From NCBI GenBank assembly GCA_903927345.1, contig CAIYMO010000032.1, positions 87,758-136,000 of the forward strand: a stretch of DNA of 48,243 nucleotides. The letters are read 5' to 3'. Shown one piece after another: positions 26,330 to 34,995 of this stretch. The first letter of the stretch is position 1; the number at the start of each line of letters is the position of its first letter. Position numbers and translations under genes: made by a program. Source of the DNA: an uncultured Armatimonadota bacterium. Its GTDB lineage: Bacteria > Armatimonadota > Fimbriimonadia > Fimbriimonadales > Fimbriimonadaceae. Under the pieces are notes generated by a model. The model did not search any database. It was given only the letters and a program-made list of their open reading frames with translations, and was not told the DNA's origin.

Positions 26330-27562
26330 ATGAACAAGGCAACTCAGGCAATTTTTGCAAGTAGACTCAAACGGATGCGGTCCAGCACGATCCTTGCGAT
26401 GATTTCCGCAATGTTGACGTGCGTTGGGACAGCACAATCACCGTTTACTGTGCCGAAGATTCAGTTCTCTGGCTGGAGTCAACAGAACTCCGTCTCGGGT
26501 CAATTGGAATATCTGGCGAGCTTCCCCAGCCCCTATATTTCTGGGACAAAGGTCAACGATCTTGTCCAACTCAGGGTGATCCTTCCGGAAGAAGCGGACG
26601 AACCCCCGCCGATGGTTTTGATTCTCCACTACTGGGGAGCTTCCAACCTTCGCATCGAGCGAGCGCTCGCACTCGACCTCAACCGTCGGGGAATCGGAGC
26701 AGCAATCCTCAGCCTGCCATACCACCTCAATCGCGCGCCGGCCGGCACCACAAGCGGACAACTCGCCATTCAGCCTGACCCGAAAAAGTTGGAAGCCACG
26801 ATGACCCAGGCGGTCATGGATGTCCGCCGAGCCCTTGATTTCCTCGAACAGCGGAAGGAGTGCGGCTCACTCCTCGGGATCTATGGCACAAGTCTCGGAG
26901 CTATCGTCTCGAGCCTGTCCTATGCCAACGACGCACGACTCAAGAGCGCGGTGTTCCTTCTTGGCGGAATTGACCTCGCAAAGCTCCTCTGGGAGTCCTC
27001 CAGAGTTGTCCCGATCAAGGATGAGCTTAAGAGATTGGGCTTTACGGAGTCATCATTACGTGAGGAGTTGCGCTCGGTCGAACCCAGCCAATATCTCCCC
27101 CGCCAAGTGATGGGAAGAACTCTTGTCATCCGGGCAACTTTTGATTCGGTAGTCCCGCCGGAATGCACCGACGAGCTGATCAACAAGTTGCCAGGCAGCC
27201 AAGTCCTTGAGATTGACACGGGTCACTACGGTGGAGTGTTTGTCCAAGGACGTCTCCTCCGAGTCGCGGCGGACTTCTTCGAAGCAGTTCGAGATCAGCG
27301 AGACTTCGTTCTCCCTAAGAAGCTGATCGCCCCCACAATTCGCTTGGGAGCGCTTGCGTCCAGCCCAAACGGGTTTGATGTTGTCGCGGGAATTGATATT
27401 CTAAAATTTGATCCGAGCGGAAAGAGCTACGCAAGCATTCTGTTGACGCCTCGCAGTCCGGTAGTATGGTTCGGCACAACGATTAGCCCGGGGCTCAATC
27501 TCGGAGTTTCCGTCGCAAATCGCCGAGCAGGGTTTGGCCTTCTGTGGAGCACCGTCCTCTAA
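26330..27562 (+). CDS. Secreted alpha/beta hydrolase
   Basis: 410 residues. Residues 17-37 are hydrophobic and end in 'CVGTAQSP', a signal peptide; an alternative start is the ATG at 26375, which would leave a tighter signal. The triad is visible: S188 in 'GIYGTSLGAIV', D272 in 'RATFDSVVPPE' and H299 in 'IDTGHYGG'. The C-terminal 85 residues ('LIAPTIRLGALASSPN', 'KSYASILLTPRS') form a beta-rich extension that is not part of the core fold. The hydrolase type (peptidase or esterase) cannot be told from motifs. Its end overlaps the acetyltransferase gene by 19 bases. Confidence 0.82.
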   Translation: MNKATQAIFASRLKRMRSSTILAMISAMLTCVGTAQSPFTVPKIQFSGWSQQNSVSGQLEYLASFPSPYISGTKVNDLVQLRVILPEEADEPPPMVLILHYWGASNLRIERALALDLNRRGIGAAILSLPYHLNRAPAGTTSGQLAIQPDPKKLEATMTQAVMDVRRALDFLEQRKECGSLLGIYGTSLGAIVSSLSYANDARLKSAVFLLGGIDLAKLLWESSRVVPIKDELKRLGFTESSLREELRSVEPSQYLPRQVMGRTLVIRATFDSVVPPECTDELINKLPGSQVLEIDTGHYGGVFVQGRLLRVAADFFEAVRDQRDFVLPKKLIAPTIRLGALASSPNGFDVVAGIDILKFDPSGKSYASILLTPRSPVVWFGTTISPGLNLGVSVANRRAGFGLLWSTVL

Positions 27563-28302
27563 CCGATCAAGAAATAATTGAGCGTTGCTGTCTCAACATG
27601 ACAGAGACGTACTTCAGCATCGCTCAAAGTGCCCCCGGTTCGACTCGATACATTGCCGACGGCATCATGGGCTGGTTTTCCGAGATCAACCACCCAGCCA
27701 CAAATGTCGCGGTCATCGCCCGCCCTACCCCAAAGTCTCTTCTCGAGCTAAGAACCCAAAAGGATATCCACGGGCCCTTCACTAGCTACGTTTTGCCTAC
27801 AAATGACGACAGCGCCGTTCTTGAGATGGCGACACGGGCCGGTTTCACCACGGCTGGAAGGATCCACCTGATGTTCCTGAAGCCCCGGCCCCAGCGCTCA
27901 GCTCCAGAGTTGGACTTCCTCACCGATTCTAACGATCGCTTTGACCTGACCTACTTCCTCGCCCGCCAATTCTTCTTCGAAATGGATGACTCGTTCAGCA
28001 CGATGATCGCCGGGCTGACCGCAAAATCATCGCGTTGTGAACTGATCCAGTTCCGACGGGGCGTTGTCCTTGAGGCCGGTGCCATGGTGTCTCAAGTCGG
28101 CGACACTCTCGGCTTCTATAACATCGCAGTGTCCCCCGAGAGGCGTCATCGAGGGGTCGGCGGAACCGTTCTGAGCCACCTCATTGGTCTCGCCGGTGCG
28201 CGTGAATGCTACGCCGTGTTGCAATGTGGTGATACGCTCGTCGAGTGGTACGAACGCCTGGGCTTCCGGCGCTACGGGACCGTCACGATGGTGCGGGCTT
28301 AG
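27544..28302 (+). CDS. GNAT-family N-acetyltransferase
   Basis: 252 residues from a GTG at 27544, which overlaps the hydrolase gene; I prefer it to the ATG at 27598 because the segment 'LTDQEIIERCCLNMTETYF' is typical of this family's N-terminus. The acetyl-CoA binding motif 'VSPERRHRGVGGTVLSHLI' and the closing 'LVEWYERLGFRRYGTVTM' identify the GNAT fold; the N-terminal half is a second, degenerate GNAT-like copy. Substrate unknown. The gene ends with a TTAG four-base overlap with the convergent polyprenyl synthase gene. Confidence 0.85.
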   Translation: MEHRPLTDQEIIERCCLNMTETYFSIAQSAPGSTRYIADGIMGWFSEINHPATNVAVIARPTPKSLLELRTQKDIHGPFTSYVLPTNDDSAVLEMATRAGFTTAGRIHLMFLKPRPQRSAPELDFLTDSNDRFDLTYFLARQFFFEMDDSFSTMIAGLTAKSSRCELIQFRRGVVLEAGAMVSQVGDTLGFYNIAVSPERRHRGVGGTVLSHLIGLAGARECYAVLQCGDTLVEWYERLGFRRYGTVTMVRA

Positions 28303-29312
28303 CCCTGGCGAGCCAAGACGTATTCAGAAATCGCGGATAACATATCCCGAGCGAGAGTAGGTTCAAGAATCTCCAACGATTCCTGAGCCTTCGAAATGTA
28401 ATCTCGCGCAACCTGCTCCGATCGAGCAAAGGCTCCTCGGCTTGCCATCCAGTCGCAAATCATTCGGATCTCGTCCTCATTCACTGTCCCGCCAAATCGG
28501 CGCCGTGCGATCTGCAGTTCTGGTTCGCTCAATTTCTCGCGCAGGAAGATCAGAGGCAGTGTGGATTGACCTTCTCGGAAGTCAGTCGCAACTGGCTTCC
28601 CGGTCTTAGCCTTGTCACCTCGATAGTCCAGAAGGTCGTCAGCAATCTGAAACGCCATTCCCGCCTGCTCTCCGTACTGTCCGAGGGCCGCTACTTGGGC
28701 TTTGGTGCCACCGGCTGCCAGAGCACCAATCTCGCAGCAACAGCGGATAAACGCTGCCGTCTTCATACGCAGGATGTTGAGGTGTGACTCTTCCTCTAGG
28801 TCAAAGTCGCCTCGTGCTTCAATCTCAAGGACTTCACCCTCTGCAATCTCGGTAACCGCTTCGCTTACCGTGCGAATGACCTCCAGATCTCCGTCTTTTG
28901 CCAAAAGGAGCATGGCCTTCGCCAAGAAGACGTCGCCAGACATGATCGCGGCGATGTTGCCAAACGTGGCACTCGCCGTCGGCTTACCTCGGCGGGTCGG
29001 AGAATTGTCGAGCACGTCATCGTGGACCAAGGTCGCCATGTGGATGATCTCCATGCAAGCGCCTAGCCTGCGAAGTCTGTCCTCATCAACATTCGGGTTA
29101 ATCGCCTTACCTGCGAGGATGACGAAAGCAGGACGCAACCGCTTCCCACCGGCCGAAAGAGTGTGATCCGCAACTTGTCGGATGATCTCAACCTTTGAAT
29201 CGACAGCAAGACGAATCTCTCGCTCGATCTCGGCAACTTCGTCAGAAACCCGACCAAGCAGTTCGGCCCGTAGTTCTGGATTAGAAAGAATATGAATGGC
29301 GGATGGTGTCAT
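28299..29312 (-). CDS. ispB: Polyprenyl diphosphate synthase (quinone side chain)
   Basis: 337 residues. The first Asp-rich motif is D98, D99, D102 in 'LVHDDVLDNSPTRRGK' and the second is 'QIADDLLDYRGDKAKTGK' near 215. 'GGKRLRPAF' binds the allylic substrate. This is the all-trans polyprenyl synthase family that makes the isoprenoid tail of menaquinone. The start ATG at 29312 overlaps the menG stop as ATGA; a frame extension further upstream would run into menG. Tail length cannot be fixed from the sequence. The pairing with menG fits menaquinone synthesis. The end overlaps a convergent gene by four bases. Confidence 0.93.
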   Translation of the reverse strand: MTPSAIHILSNPELRAELLGRVSDEVAEIEREIRLAVDSKVEIIRQVADHTLSAGGKRLRPAFVILAGKAINPNVDEDRLRRLGACMEIIHMATLVHDDVLDNSPTRRGKPTASATFGNIAAIMSGDVFLAKAMLLLAKDGDLEVIRTVSEAVTEIAEGEVLEIEARGDFDLEEESHLNILRMKTAAFIRCCCEIGALAAGGTKAQVAALGQYGEQAGMAFQIADDLLDYRGDKAKTGKPVATDFREGQSTLPLIFLREKLSEPELQIARRRFGGTVNEDEIRMICDWMASRGAFARSEQVARDYISKAQESLEILEPTLARDMLSAISEYVLARQG

Positions 29313-30043
29313 GGCTTTGTCCCCCAGTGAACGCATATATTGCCGAACATGAGGTCTTTGTAGTGGACGTCGACGAAACCCGCACTCCGCATTGAGGCGG
29401 CTAGTTCTTCTCTAGATTTAAACCGAGCTGTACTTTCGCTCAGGTACTTGTAAGCATCGCTGCTACCGACGAGCTTGCCGAGCAAGCCCAGGGCCGGTGT
29501 TCGAAAGACATTGGTCGCAATTCGAATAAGCGCGGCCCGTGGCTCGGCACAGTCCACACTCACAAATCGCTTTCCGGGCTTGAGGACGCGGTTGATTTCT
29601 CTGTGTGCACGGTCAATATCCGGCACATTTCGAATTCCCCAGCCGACCGAAACTCCGTCAACGGATTGATCTTGCAGAGGGATTGAACATGCATCCCCGA
29701 TGGTCAGAGTTGCCGCTGAATCTTTGCCAACCGCCTTCTCAAGCATTGGCGCGCAGAAGTCGATCCCAATCACGACACCAGCCTCTCCCACCGTAGTTCG
29801 ATGGATTGGAAGGAAGTCGCCGGTTCCTGTGCAAAGGTCGAGCACCGATTCTCCCAGTTGAAGATCGAGCTTGGAAGCAGCGAACTTTCGCCACCGATGA
29901 TGGAAGTTAAAACTCATCACCGCGTTAGCCCTGTCATAGGTTGGAGCGATAGCGCTGAACATTCCCCGCACTTCACGACGCTTCTCGTCGCCTTGCGCTT
30001 CCCAAATCGGCCGGGTGGGCGTCTGCGGAGTCATTAGCTTCAT
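29309..30043 (-). CDS. menG: Demethylmenaquinone/ubiquinone methyltransferase
   Basis: 244 residues. SAM-binding motif I 'VLDLCTGTGDF', 'VIGIDFCAPMLEKA', 'DACSIPLQDQSVDGVSVGWGIRNV' and 'EINRVLKPGKRFV' match the UbiE/MenG family closely. In an organism with a polyprenyl synthase next door it should methylate demethylmenaquinone; ubiquinone synthesis is not suggested by anything in the window. The ATG at 30043 is preceded by TATAAC 4 nt upstream, a weaker promoter candidate. It is divergent from the HAD gene at 30136. Confidence 0.95.
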   Translation of the reverse strand: MKLMTPQTPTRPIWEAQGDEKRREVRGMFSAIAPTYDRANAVMSFNFHHRWRKFAASKLDLQLGESVLDLCTGTGDFLPIHRTTVGEAGVVIGIDFCAPMLEKAVGKDSAATLTIGDACSIPLQDQSVDGVSVGWGIRNVPDIDRAHREINRVLKPGKRFVSVDCAEPRAALIRIATNVFRTPALGLLGKLVGSSDAYKYLSESTARFKSREELAASMRSAGFVDVHYKDLMFGNICVHWGTKP

Positions 30044-30124
30044 ATCAGTTATACCGTCCTACGGGGAGTAAATGATTGAAGTTTCAGAATTTTATGAAAA
30101 TAGCATCCTGAGCATGGTTTGCAC

Positions 30125-30130
30125 TAGAAT
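30125..30130 (+). promoter_or_regulatory. -10 element TAGAAT, 5 nt before the HAD gene
   Basis: TAGAAT is followed by GAAGC and the GTG at 30136. With such short spacing the mRNA would start at or next to the GTG. Confidence 0.5.
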
Positions 30131-30135
30131 GAAGC

Positions 30136-30912
30136 GTGCGACGCTACTCGTGCTATGTTTTCGATCTTGATGGGACGATCTATCGAGGAGATGAGGTGAT
30201 CGACGGTGCTGTCGAAGCACTCAAAGAACTTCGGAAGCGAGACGTCAAAATCTTCTTTGCAACCAATAATTCCAGCCAAACGGAGCTTGCTTATGTCAAC
30301 AAGCTCGTGCGGATGGGGATCACCGCAAAAGTCGATGAAATCTTGACCAGCGGAAGGGCGACCGCAAAATACTGCCAAAGCGTAGGCGCACGACGAATCT
30401 TTGTGGTCGGTGAGCCCGGACTCGTCGACACCCTTGTTGGCGAAGGGCTCGGCGTCGTCAACTTCAATAGTCTTCGCGTCCACCCCGTCGAAGGCAAGGT
30501 CGATGCCGTCGTTGCTGGCATCTGTCGCGATGCGCTCTCCTACGAGCTTCTAGACTCTGCAATGCAGTGCATTACCGCTGGAGCCAGGCTGATCGGGACA
30601 AATTCTGACGCAACCTACCCGTTGGCTCAAGGAAAATTCGCACCCGGAGCCGGCACGATACTGTCTGCTCTCGCAACCTGCAGCGGGACAAAGCCAACAA
30701 TCATCGGCAAGCCAAACCCCTTCATGCTGTTCCACGCCCTACAAGCGAACCAAATCCTGCCGTCCGAAACAGTCGTTGTCGGAGATCGCATCGACACGGA
30801 CATCATGTTCGCGAAAGCTGCCGGATGCACAGGTGTGCTTGTCACGTCGGGCGTCGACAAAGAAGCCCCCAATGGAACTGCTTCCATCGGGGGCCTCCAA
30901 GAACTCCTTTAG
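30136..30912 (+). CDS. HAD-superfamily phosphatase of the NagD type
   Basis: 258 residues from a GTG start placed by the TAGAAT element. HAD motif I is 'VFDLDGTIYRGDE' (D10, D12), motif II 'FATNNSS' and motif IV 'VVGDRIDTDIMFAKAAG'. The cap 'LVDTLVGEGLGVV' and 'IGTNSDATYPLAQGKFAPGAGTI' mark the C2-capped NagD/NIPSNAP-like (HAD IIA) group, which acts on sugar, nucleotide or other small phosphates. Substrate not identifiable. It converges on the tricorn-like gene with a 9-base gap. Confidence 0.92.
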   Translation: MRRYSCYVFDLDGTIYRGDEVIDGAVEALKELRKRDVKIFFATNNSSQTELAYVNKLVRMGITAKVDEILTSGRATAKYCQSVGARRIFVVGEPGLVDTLVGEGLGVVNFNSLRVHPVEGKVDAVVAGICRDALSYELLDSAMQCITAGARLIGTNSDATYPLAQGKFAPGAGTILSALATCSGTKPTIIGKPNPFMLFHALQANQILPSETVVVGDRIDTDIMFAKAAGCTGVLVTSGVDKEAPNGTASIGGLQELL

Positions 30913-30921
30913 GACGCGCCT

Positions 30922-33900
30922 TTAGGGGTTGATCTTACCGTTCTTGCCAACCTGAGGGACCTTAGAACGAACCTTCTTTGGTGGCATCTTCGCGAGTTGC
31001 TCCAAGAGGTATTTCACGCCCGCTTCAAGCTGAGGGTCTTCACCCTTGGCAACCAGATCCGGTCGCATATCAATGTCCATGTCAGGATCGATTCCCTGGT
31101 TCTCGGCAATGATCTCGCCGGTCTCTGGGTTGTAGATCGAGAACGAAGGAGCAGTGATGTTGCCACCGTCAACGGTGGTGTAACCACCGCTGATTCCGAC
31201 GAGACCGCCCCACGTTCGCTTTCCGATGAGCGGACCACGTCCAGCCTGTCGGAACATGTAAGGGAAGAAGTCTCCGCCCGAACCTGCATAGCCGTTGATC
31301 AGGAGCGCCATTGGACCCTCGATCACCGGAGCTTCTGGCTGGTCGTTGCCGTAGCGAGGTTGGATCACAGCCTTCTTCTTTCGAGCAAGGGTGTCGACGA
31401 ACCAAGGCTGAATGTATCCGCCTCCGTTCCATCGCTCGTCCACCAGAACTGCATCCTTATCGGTTTGCTGATAGAAGCCTCGAACGAGGTCATGCGATCC
31501 TTCTGCTGCGGTGTTCGAGATGTGCATGTAGCCAATTCGTCCGCCGGAGAGCTCAGCGACCTTCTTTCGATTGCCCTCAACCCAATCCCAATATCGTGCG
31601 GGAACGTCCGTGGCAATCGGCTTAACGCGAACCTTTCGAGCACCTTCCATCGATGGCTTGGAGTTGACCGATAGGGTCACGGTCTTACCGACCTTGCCCA
31701 CCAGGAACTGCGAAGGGTTCACATCAGCAGAAACCGGGTTGCCGTCAACTGCAACGAGGTACTCGCCGTCCTTGACGTCGATGCCAGGAAGCCCAAGGGG
31801 AGTCTGATACTGCTCTTCATCGTTAAATCCACGAAGAATCTTTGCAAATCGGACACCATCTCCGAGAACCTCGAAGTCAGCACAAAGGTTGCCAACCGCA
31901 ACGCGAGGTGCACCGGCTCCAAGATCGCCTTGGCCCTGAATATAGGCGTGACCTGTTGCCAGTTCTCCGATCAGGAGACCGAGGATGTAGTTGAGGTCAC
32001 CGCGGTGGTTCACGTACTGGAGGTAGCCCTCGTACTTCTTACCGATCGCAAGCCAATCCTGACCGCCCATAGACGCATCGTAGAAGTGATCGCGCTCATA
32101 GCGCCAGACATCCCAGAAGATCTGCTTCCATTCCGCCTTAGGATCGATAACCGCCTCGACGTTGCTCATGTCAACCCGACCAGCTCCCGGCTGTTGACCC
32201 GGCTGGACAGGGAGAATCTGGAGTCCGCCTCGACCAAGAACTGCCATCTTTTGTCGGTTCGGGGTGAACTCGAATGCGCTAACTCCCTCGTACAGAGGGA
32301 CTGGAACCTTGCTGCCCATGTTGTACTGGAACAGAACGCCGCTCGAGACAAAGGCAAAACCATTTCCGAGTCCGGTTACAGCGTTGTAGTTGCCAGGACC
32401 AAGCGGCAGAACCATGATTCGGTTTCCGATGCCATCAAGCTCAATGCTTGGCTTATCGGCAGGCTTTTCACCAGCAAGTTTTTCTGGTGGCTTCGCGCCC
32501 TGCTCTGGCTCTTCATCGTTTCGATCGAGGAACGGGTTTGGAGCGTCCTTGGTCAAAGCAACTGCGTACATTCGAGTCGTATCTTCCACCTTAAGGCTGA
32601 ACTCGAAATGTCCGAATGTAGGCTCAAACGTTCGGTCCGAAGCAAAGTAGAGATAAGGTCGCTCACGGTCGAATGCGAGGGAGCTGTCGTTGAAGAAGCC
32701 CTCGGTGATTTTGACCTTCTTGCCGGTTTCGACTTCATACAGCCAAACTGCACCATTAGCGTTGGCACCGGCTTGGGTGTAAGCAATCCACTTCCCGTCC
32801 GGAGAAACGTCAACCGATCCGCCACCATTCGCGAAGTTGGTGATTTCAACAATCTGCTTGGTCGCTCCGTCCAGCTTGTAAACCGCAATTGGGCTGTAGA
32901 GAAGCATGAACTTGCTATCTGGGCTCCAAGAGATGTTCTCAATTCTGAAACCGGGGTTGTTCGTGAGCTGAGTCGCTGTCCCGCCAGCCTGAGGTTGGAC
33001 ATAAACCTCTCGATCTCCACTTGCATCAGAGATGTAAGCGATGTTCTTGCCGTCTGGAGACCAAATCGGAGTCATTTCCCGAACGCCGCTCGAACGGGTC
33101 ATGTTCCGCGTCTCACCAGTCTTTGCTGGCAGGGAGAAAAGTTCTCCGCGTGCTTCAACCGCGATTCGATTTCCGCTAGGTGAAATCGAGAAGTTGGAAA
33201 CGTAAGGCTGCAGGTTCTTTAGCGATGGCCGTGAGCCAAGGTTCTCGCTGAGAATTCTTGGAGCAAGTTTCACTTCCTTGCCCGTGGCTGGGTTGAAGTG
33301 ATAGAGGTAGCCATCTCGCTCGTACACGATCGTGGTTCCGTCAGTCTCTGGGAATCGGATGTCGCTGGAGCTGTCGTTGGTCAGCTGCGTATCCTTTCCA
33401 TTCTCGTTCTTGTACAGGTTAAGAGTCCCGTTCGCTCGGTCCGAAATGTAGTAAATCGAATTGCCCAAAACGATTGGGTGATAGTTCTGCTCGCGCTTGG
33501 CTGGCAGTTCTGAGTATTCGTTGGTTGCCAAGTTGTAGATCGAAATCTTGCCTTGCGAACCGCCTCGGTATCGGCGCCAGTTAAAGTTGAAGCTGTTAAA
33601 TCGGTTGTACGCAACTCGCTTTCCGTCGGCGAAGTACTGACCCGAAGAAAACTCCTTGATGGGTGTTGGCTGTGGGAGCCCGCCCTTTGTGTCGACGAGC
33701 ATCAATTGTGCCTGGCGTCCGCCGTAAGGGTTCCCCTCTGGAGTTGCGAACATGATCTTTCCGTCTGGTGTCCAGCCCATGCACTGGTCATTGTTGCCGT
33801 AGGTCAGTCGCTTAGGTTCGCCACCCTCCACCGGGATGGTGAAGACATTGCCGGAACCATCATAGGTCGCGGTAAACGCGACGGTCTTTCCGTCGGGTGA

Positions 33901-34110
33901 AAAGTGGGGGCGAGACTCGGCACCAACACCGCTCGTCAATCGCCGAGCGATCGAACCGTTCTCGGTGGTTGAAACCCAAAGGTCGCCTGCGTAGCAGAAC
34001 ACAACGTTGCTACCGTGAATGTCCGGTTGCCGGAGCAAACGTGGTTCGATTGTTGCGCCTTGTCTGCCTAGCATGGCAGTGGCGAGTGCGATGACGGTTA
34101 CTGATCCCAT
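30922..34110 (-). CDS. Tricorn-like protease with signal peptide
   Basis: 1062 residues. The N-terminus (residues 1-19, 'GSVTVIALATAMLGRQGAT') is a signal, so unlike archaeal tricorn it acts in the periplasm or outside. A beta-propeller of TolB/WD-like units ('SPDGKTVAFTATYDG', 'SPDGKNIAYISDASG', 'SPDSKFMLLYSP') covers about 25-630. A PDZ region (about 750-830, 'GLPGIDVKDGEYLVAVDG') precedes an S41-type catalytic domain with nucleophile S944 in 'GYAGSGGDFFPYMF' and H721 in 'ATGHAYIQG'. In tricorn these form the active site together with a later Glu. It should degrade peptides released by other proteases. A TAGACT lies about 55 nt upstream. Confidence 0.92.
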   Translation of the reverse strand: MGSVTVIALATAMLGRQGATIEPRLLRQPDIHGSNVVFCYAGDLWVSTTENGSIARRLTSGVGAESRPHFSPDGKTVAFTATYDGSGNVFTIPVEGGEPKRLTYGNNDQCMGWTPDGKIMFATPEGNPYGGRQAQLMLVDTKGGLPQPTPIKEFSSGQYFADGKRVAYNRFNSFNFNWRRYRGGSQGKISIYNLATNEYSELPAKREQNYHPIVLGNSIYYISDRANGTLNLYKNENGKDTQLTNDSSSDIRFPETDGTTIVYERDGYLYHFNPATGKEVKLAPRILSENLGSRPSLKNLQPYVSNFSISPSGNRIAVEARGELFSLPAKTGETRNMTRSSGVREMTPIWSPDGKNIAYISDASGDREVYVQPQAGGTATQLTNNPGFRIENISWSPDSKFMLLYSPIAVYKLDGATKQIVEITNFANGGGSVDVSPDGKWIAYTQAGANANGAVWLYEVETGKKVKITEGFFNDSSLAFDRERPYLYFASDRTFEPTFGHFEFSLKVEDTTRMYAVALTKDAPNPFLDRNDEEPEQGAKPPEKLAGEKPADKPSIELDGIGNRIMVLPLGPGNYNAVTGLGNGFAFVSSGVLFQYNMGSKVPVPLYEGVSAFEFTPNRQKMAVLGRGGLQILPVQPGQQPGAGRVDMSNVEAVIDPKAEWKQIFWDVWRYERDHFYDASMGGQDWLAIGKKYEGYLQYVNHRGDLNYILGLLIGELATGHAYIQGQGDLGAGAPRVAVGNLCADFEVLGDGVRFAKILRGFNDEEQYQTPLGLPGIDVKDGEYLVAVDGNPVSADVNPSQFLVGKVGKTVTLSVNSKPSMEGARKVRVKPIATDVPARYWDWVEGNRKKVAELSGGRIGYMHISNTAAEGSHDLVRGFYQQTDKDAVLVDERWNGGGYIQPWFVDTLARKKKAVIQPRYGNDQPEAPVIEGPMALLINGYAGSGGDFFPYMFRQAGRGPLIGKRTWGGLVGISGGYTTVDGGNITAPSFSIYNPETGEIIAENQGIDPDMDIDMRPDLVAKGEDPQLEAGVKYLLEQLAKMPPKKVRSKVPQVGKNGKINP

Positions 34111-34165
34111 ATGATTTTCCAGAGTTTCGGGCAGAATGACGGAACGCCCGATAGGTTCTTACTGG

Positions 34166-34171
34166 AGTCTA
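34166..34171 (-). promoter_or_regulatory. Possible -10 element TAGACT for the tricorn-like gene
   Basis: TAGACT on the minus strand lies 55 nt before the ATG at 34110, implying a leader of about 48 nt. GGAAA precedes the ATG by 5 nt. Confidence 0.35.
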
Positions 34172-34242
34172 TACGGGCATGAACCACGAAATGGTTTCGT
34201 AGGGCATTTTTTGTCGCCTTGTTATGGGCTTTCCCGTATTGG

Positions 34243-34248
34243 TAACCT
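34243..34248 (+). promoter_or_regulatory. -10 element TAACCT, 7 nt before the ThuA-like gene
   Basis: TAACCT is followed by GACCTGA and the ATG at 34256. Confidence 0.5.
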
Positions 34249-34255
34249 GACCTGA

Positions 34256-34921
34256 ATGTCGAAAAGTGCATTGATCGTTTGGGGTGGCTGGGATGGTCAC
34301 GAACCTGAAAAAGTGGCTCATTTCTTCCGCGACCTTCTCGTCGACGAAGGATTCTCCGTGGAAGTATCCAACTCTCTCGGCTCGTTCGCTGATGAGCAAT
34401 TGGTCTACTCCCAGAATCTGCTCGTCCCTGTTTACACGATGAGCGAAATCACGTCGGAACAGTTCGAGCCAGTCCGAAAAGCAGTCGCCGAGCACGGAAT
34501 CGGCATTGCTGGTTGCCATGGCGGCATGTGCGACTCCTTCCGAACCAATACCGAGTGGCAATTCATGACCGGCTCACAGTGGGTCGCTCACCCCGGTAAC
34601 GACGGAGTCCGCTACACGGTCAACATCAATCAGTCGAACCCCCACGAAATCACCGCCGGAATGTCTGACTTCGAAGTCGTCTCCGAGCAGTACTACCTCC
34701 ACGTCGATCCAGGCGTAAACGTCCTTGCGACCTGCGACTTCCCGCTTCCTGGCGTCGACGGACCGCACGTAGGAAACCCCTGCAAGATGCCGACGGTCTA
34801 CACCAAGATGTACGGCAAGGGCCGCGTCTTCTACAACGCCCTCGGCCACCATGCGGATGTCCTCGAGGCGGAGGTCCCCAAAGAACTCATGCGCCGAGGC
34901 TTCCTCTGGGCCGCCAAGTAA
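34256..34921 (+). CDS. ThuA-like (trehalose utilisation) domain protein
   Basis: 221 residues, cytoplasmic. The start 'SALIVWGGWDGHEPEKV' and 'GIGIAGCHGGMCDSFRTNTEWQ' with 'YTVNINQSNPHEITAGM' and 'GRVFYNALGHHADVL' are the hallmarks of the ThuA fold, a class I glutamine amidotransferase-like protein lacking a glutaminase site. Members are linked to trehalose or sugar metabolism, but the biochemical role is not settled. It stands alone, with its own promoter and a strong terminator 22 bases past the stop. Confidence 0.88.
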   Translation: MSKSALIVWGGWDGHEPEKVAHFFRDLLVDEGFSVEVSNSLGSFADEQLVYSQNLLVPVYTMSEITSEQFEPVRKAVAEHGIGIAGCHGGMCDSFRTNTEWQFMTGSQWVAHPGNDGVRYTVNINQSNPHEITAGMSDFEVVSEQYYLHVDPGVNVLATCDFPLPGVDGPHVGNPCKMPTVYTKMYGKGRVFYNALGHHADVLEAEVPKELMRRGFLWAAK

Positions 34922-34942
34922 CGTCAGCGCTTCGTGACACAC

Positions 34943-34982
34943 AAAAAAGAGCGGGTTGCCAATCAGCAACCCGCTCTTTTTT
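34943..34982. terminator. Bidirectional perfect 17-bp terminator
   Basis: AAAAAAGAGCGGGTTGC (34943-34959) and its exact inverted copy (34966-34982) flank a six-base loop; six A and six T residues at the ends make U-tracts on both strands. It serves both the ThuA-like gene and the convergent sdhA. Confidence 0.95.
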
Positions 34983-34995
34983 ACAAGCTTCGAGA

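Noticed and set aside
31930-33183. 417-codon frame antisense to the tricorn-like gene
   Set aside because: Composition is that of a shadow frame and the true gene has propeller repeats and catalytic residues on the other strand.
34182-34200. Short hairpin ACGAAA-TGG-TTTCGT between the tricorn-like and ThuA-like genes
   Set aside because: The stem is only six base pairs and lies in a divergent promoter region, so a terminator is not expected there.
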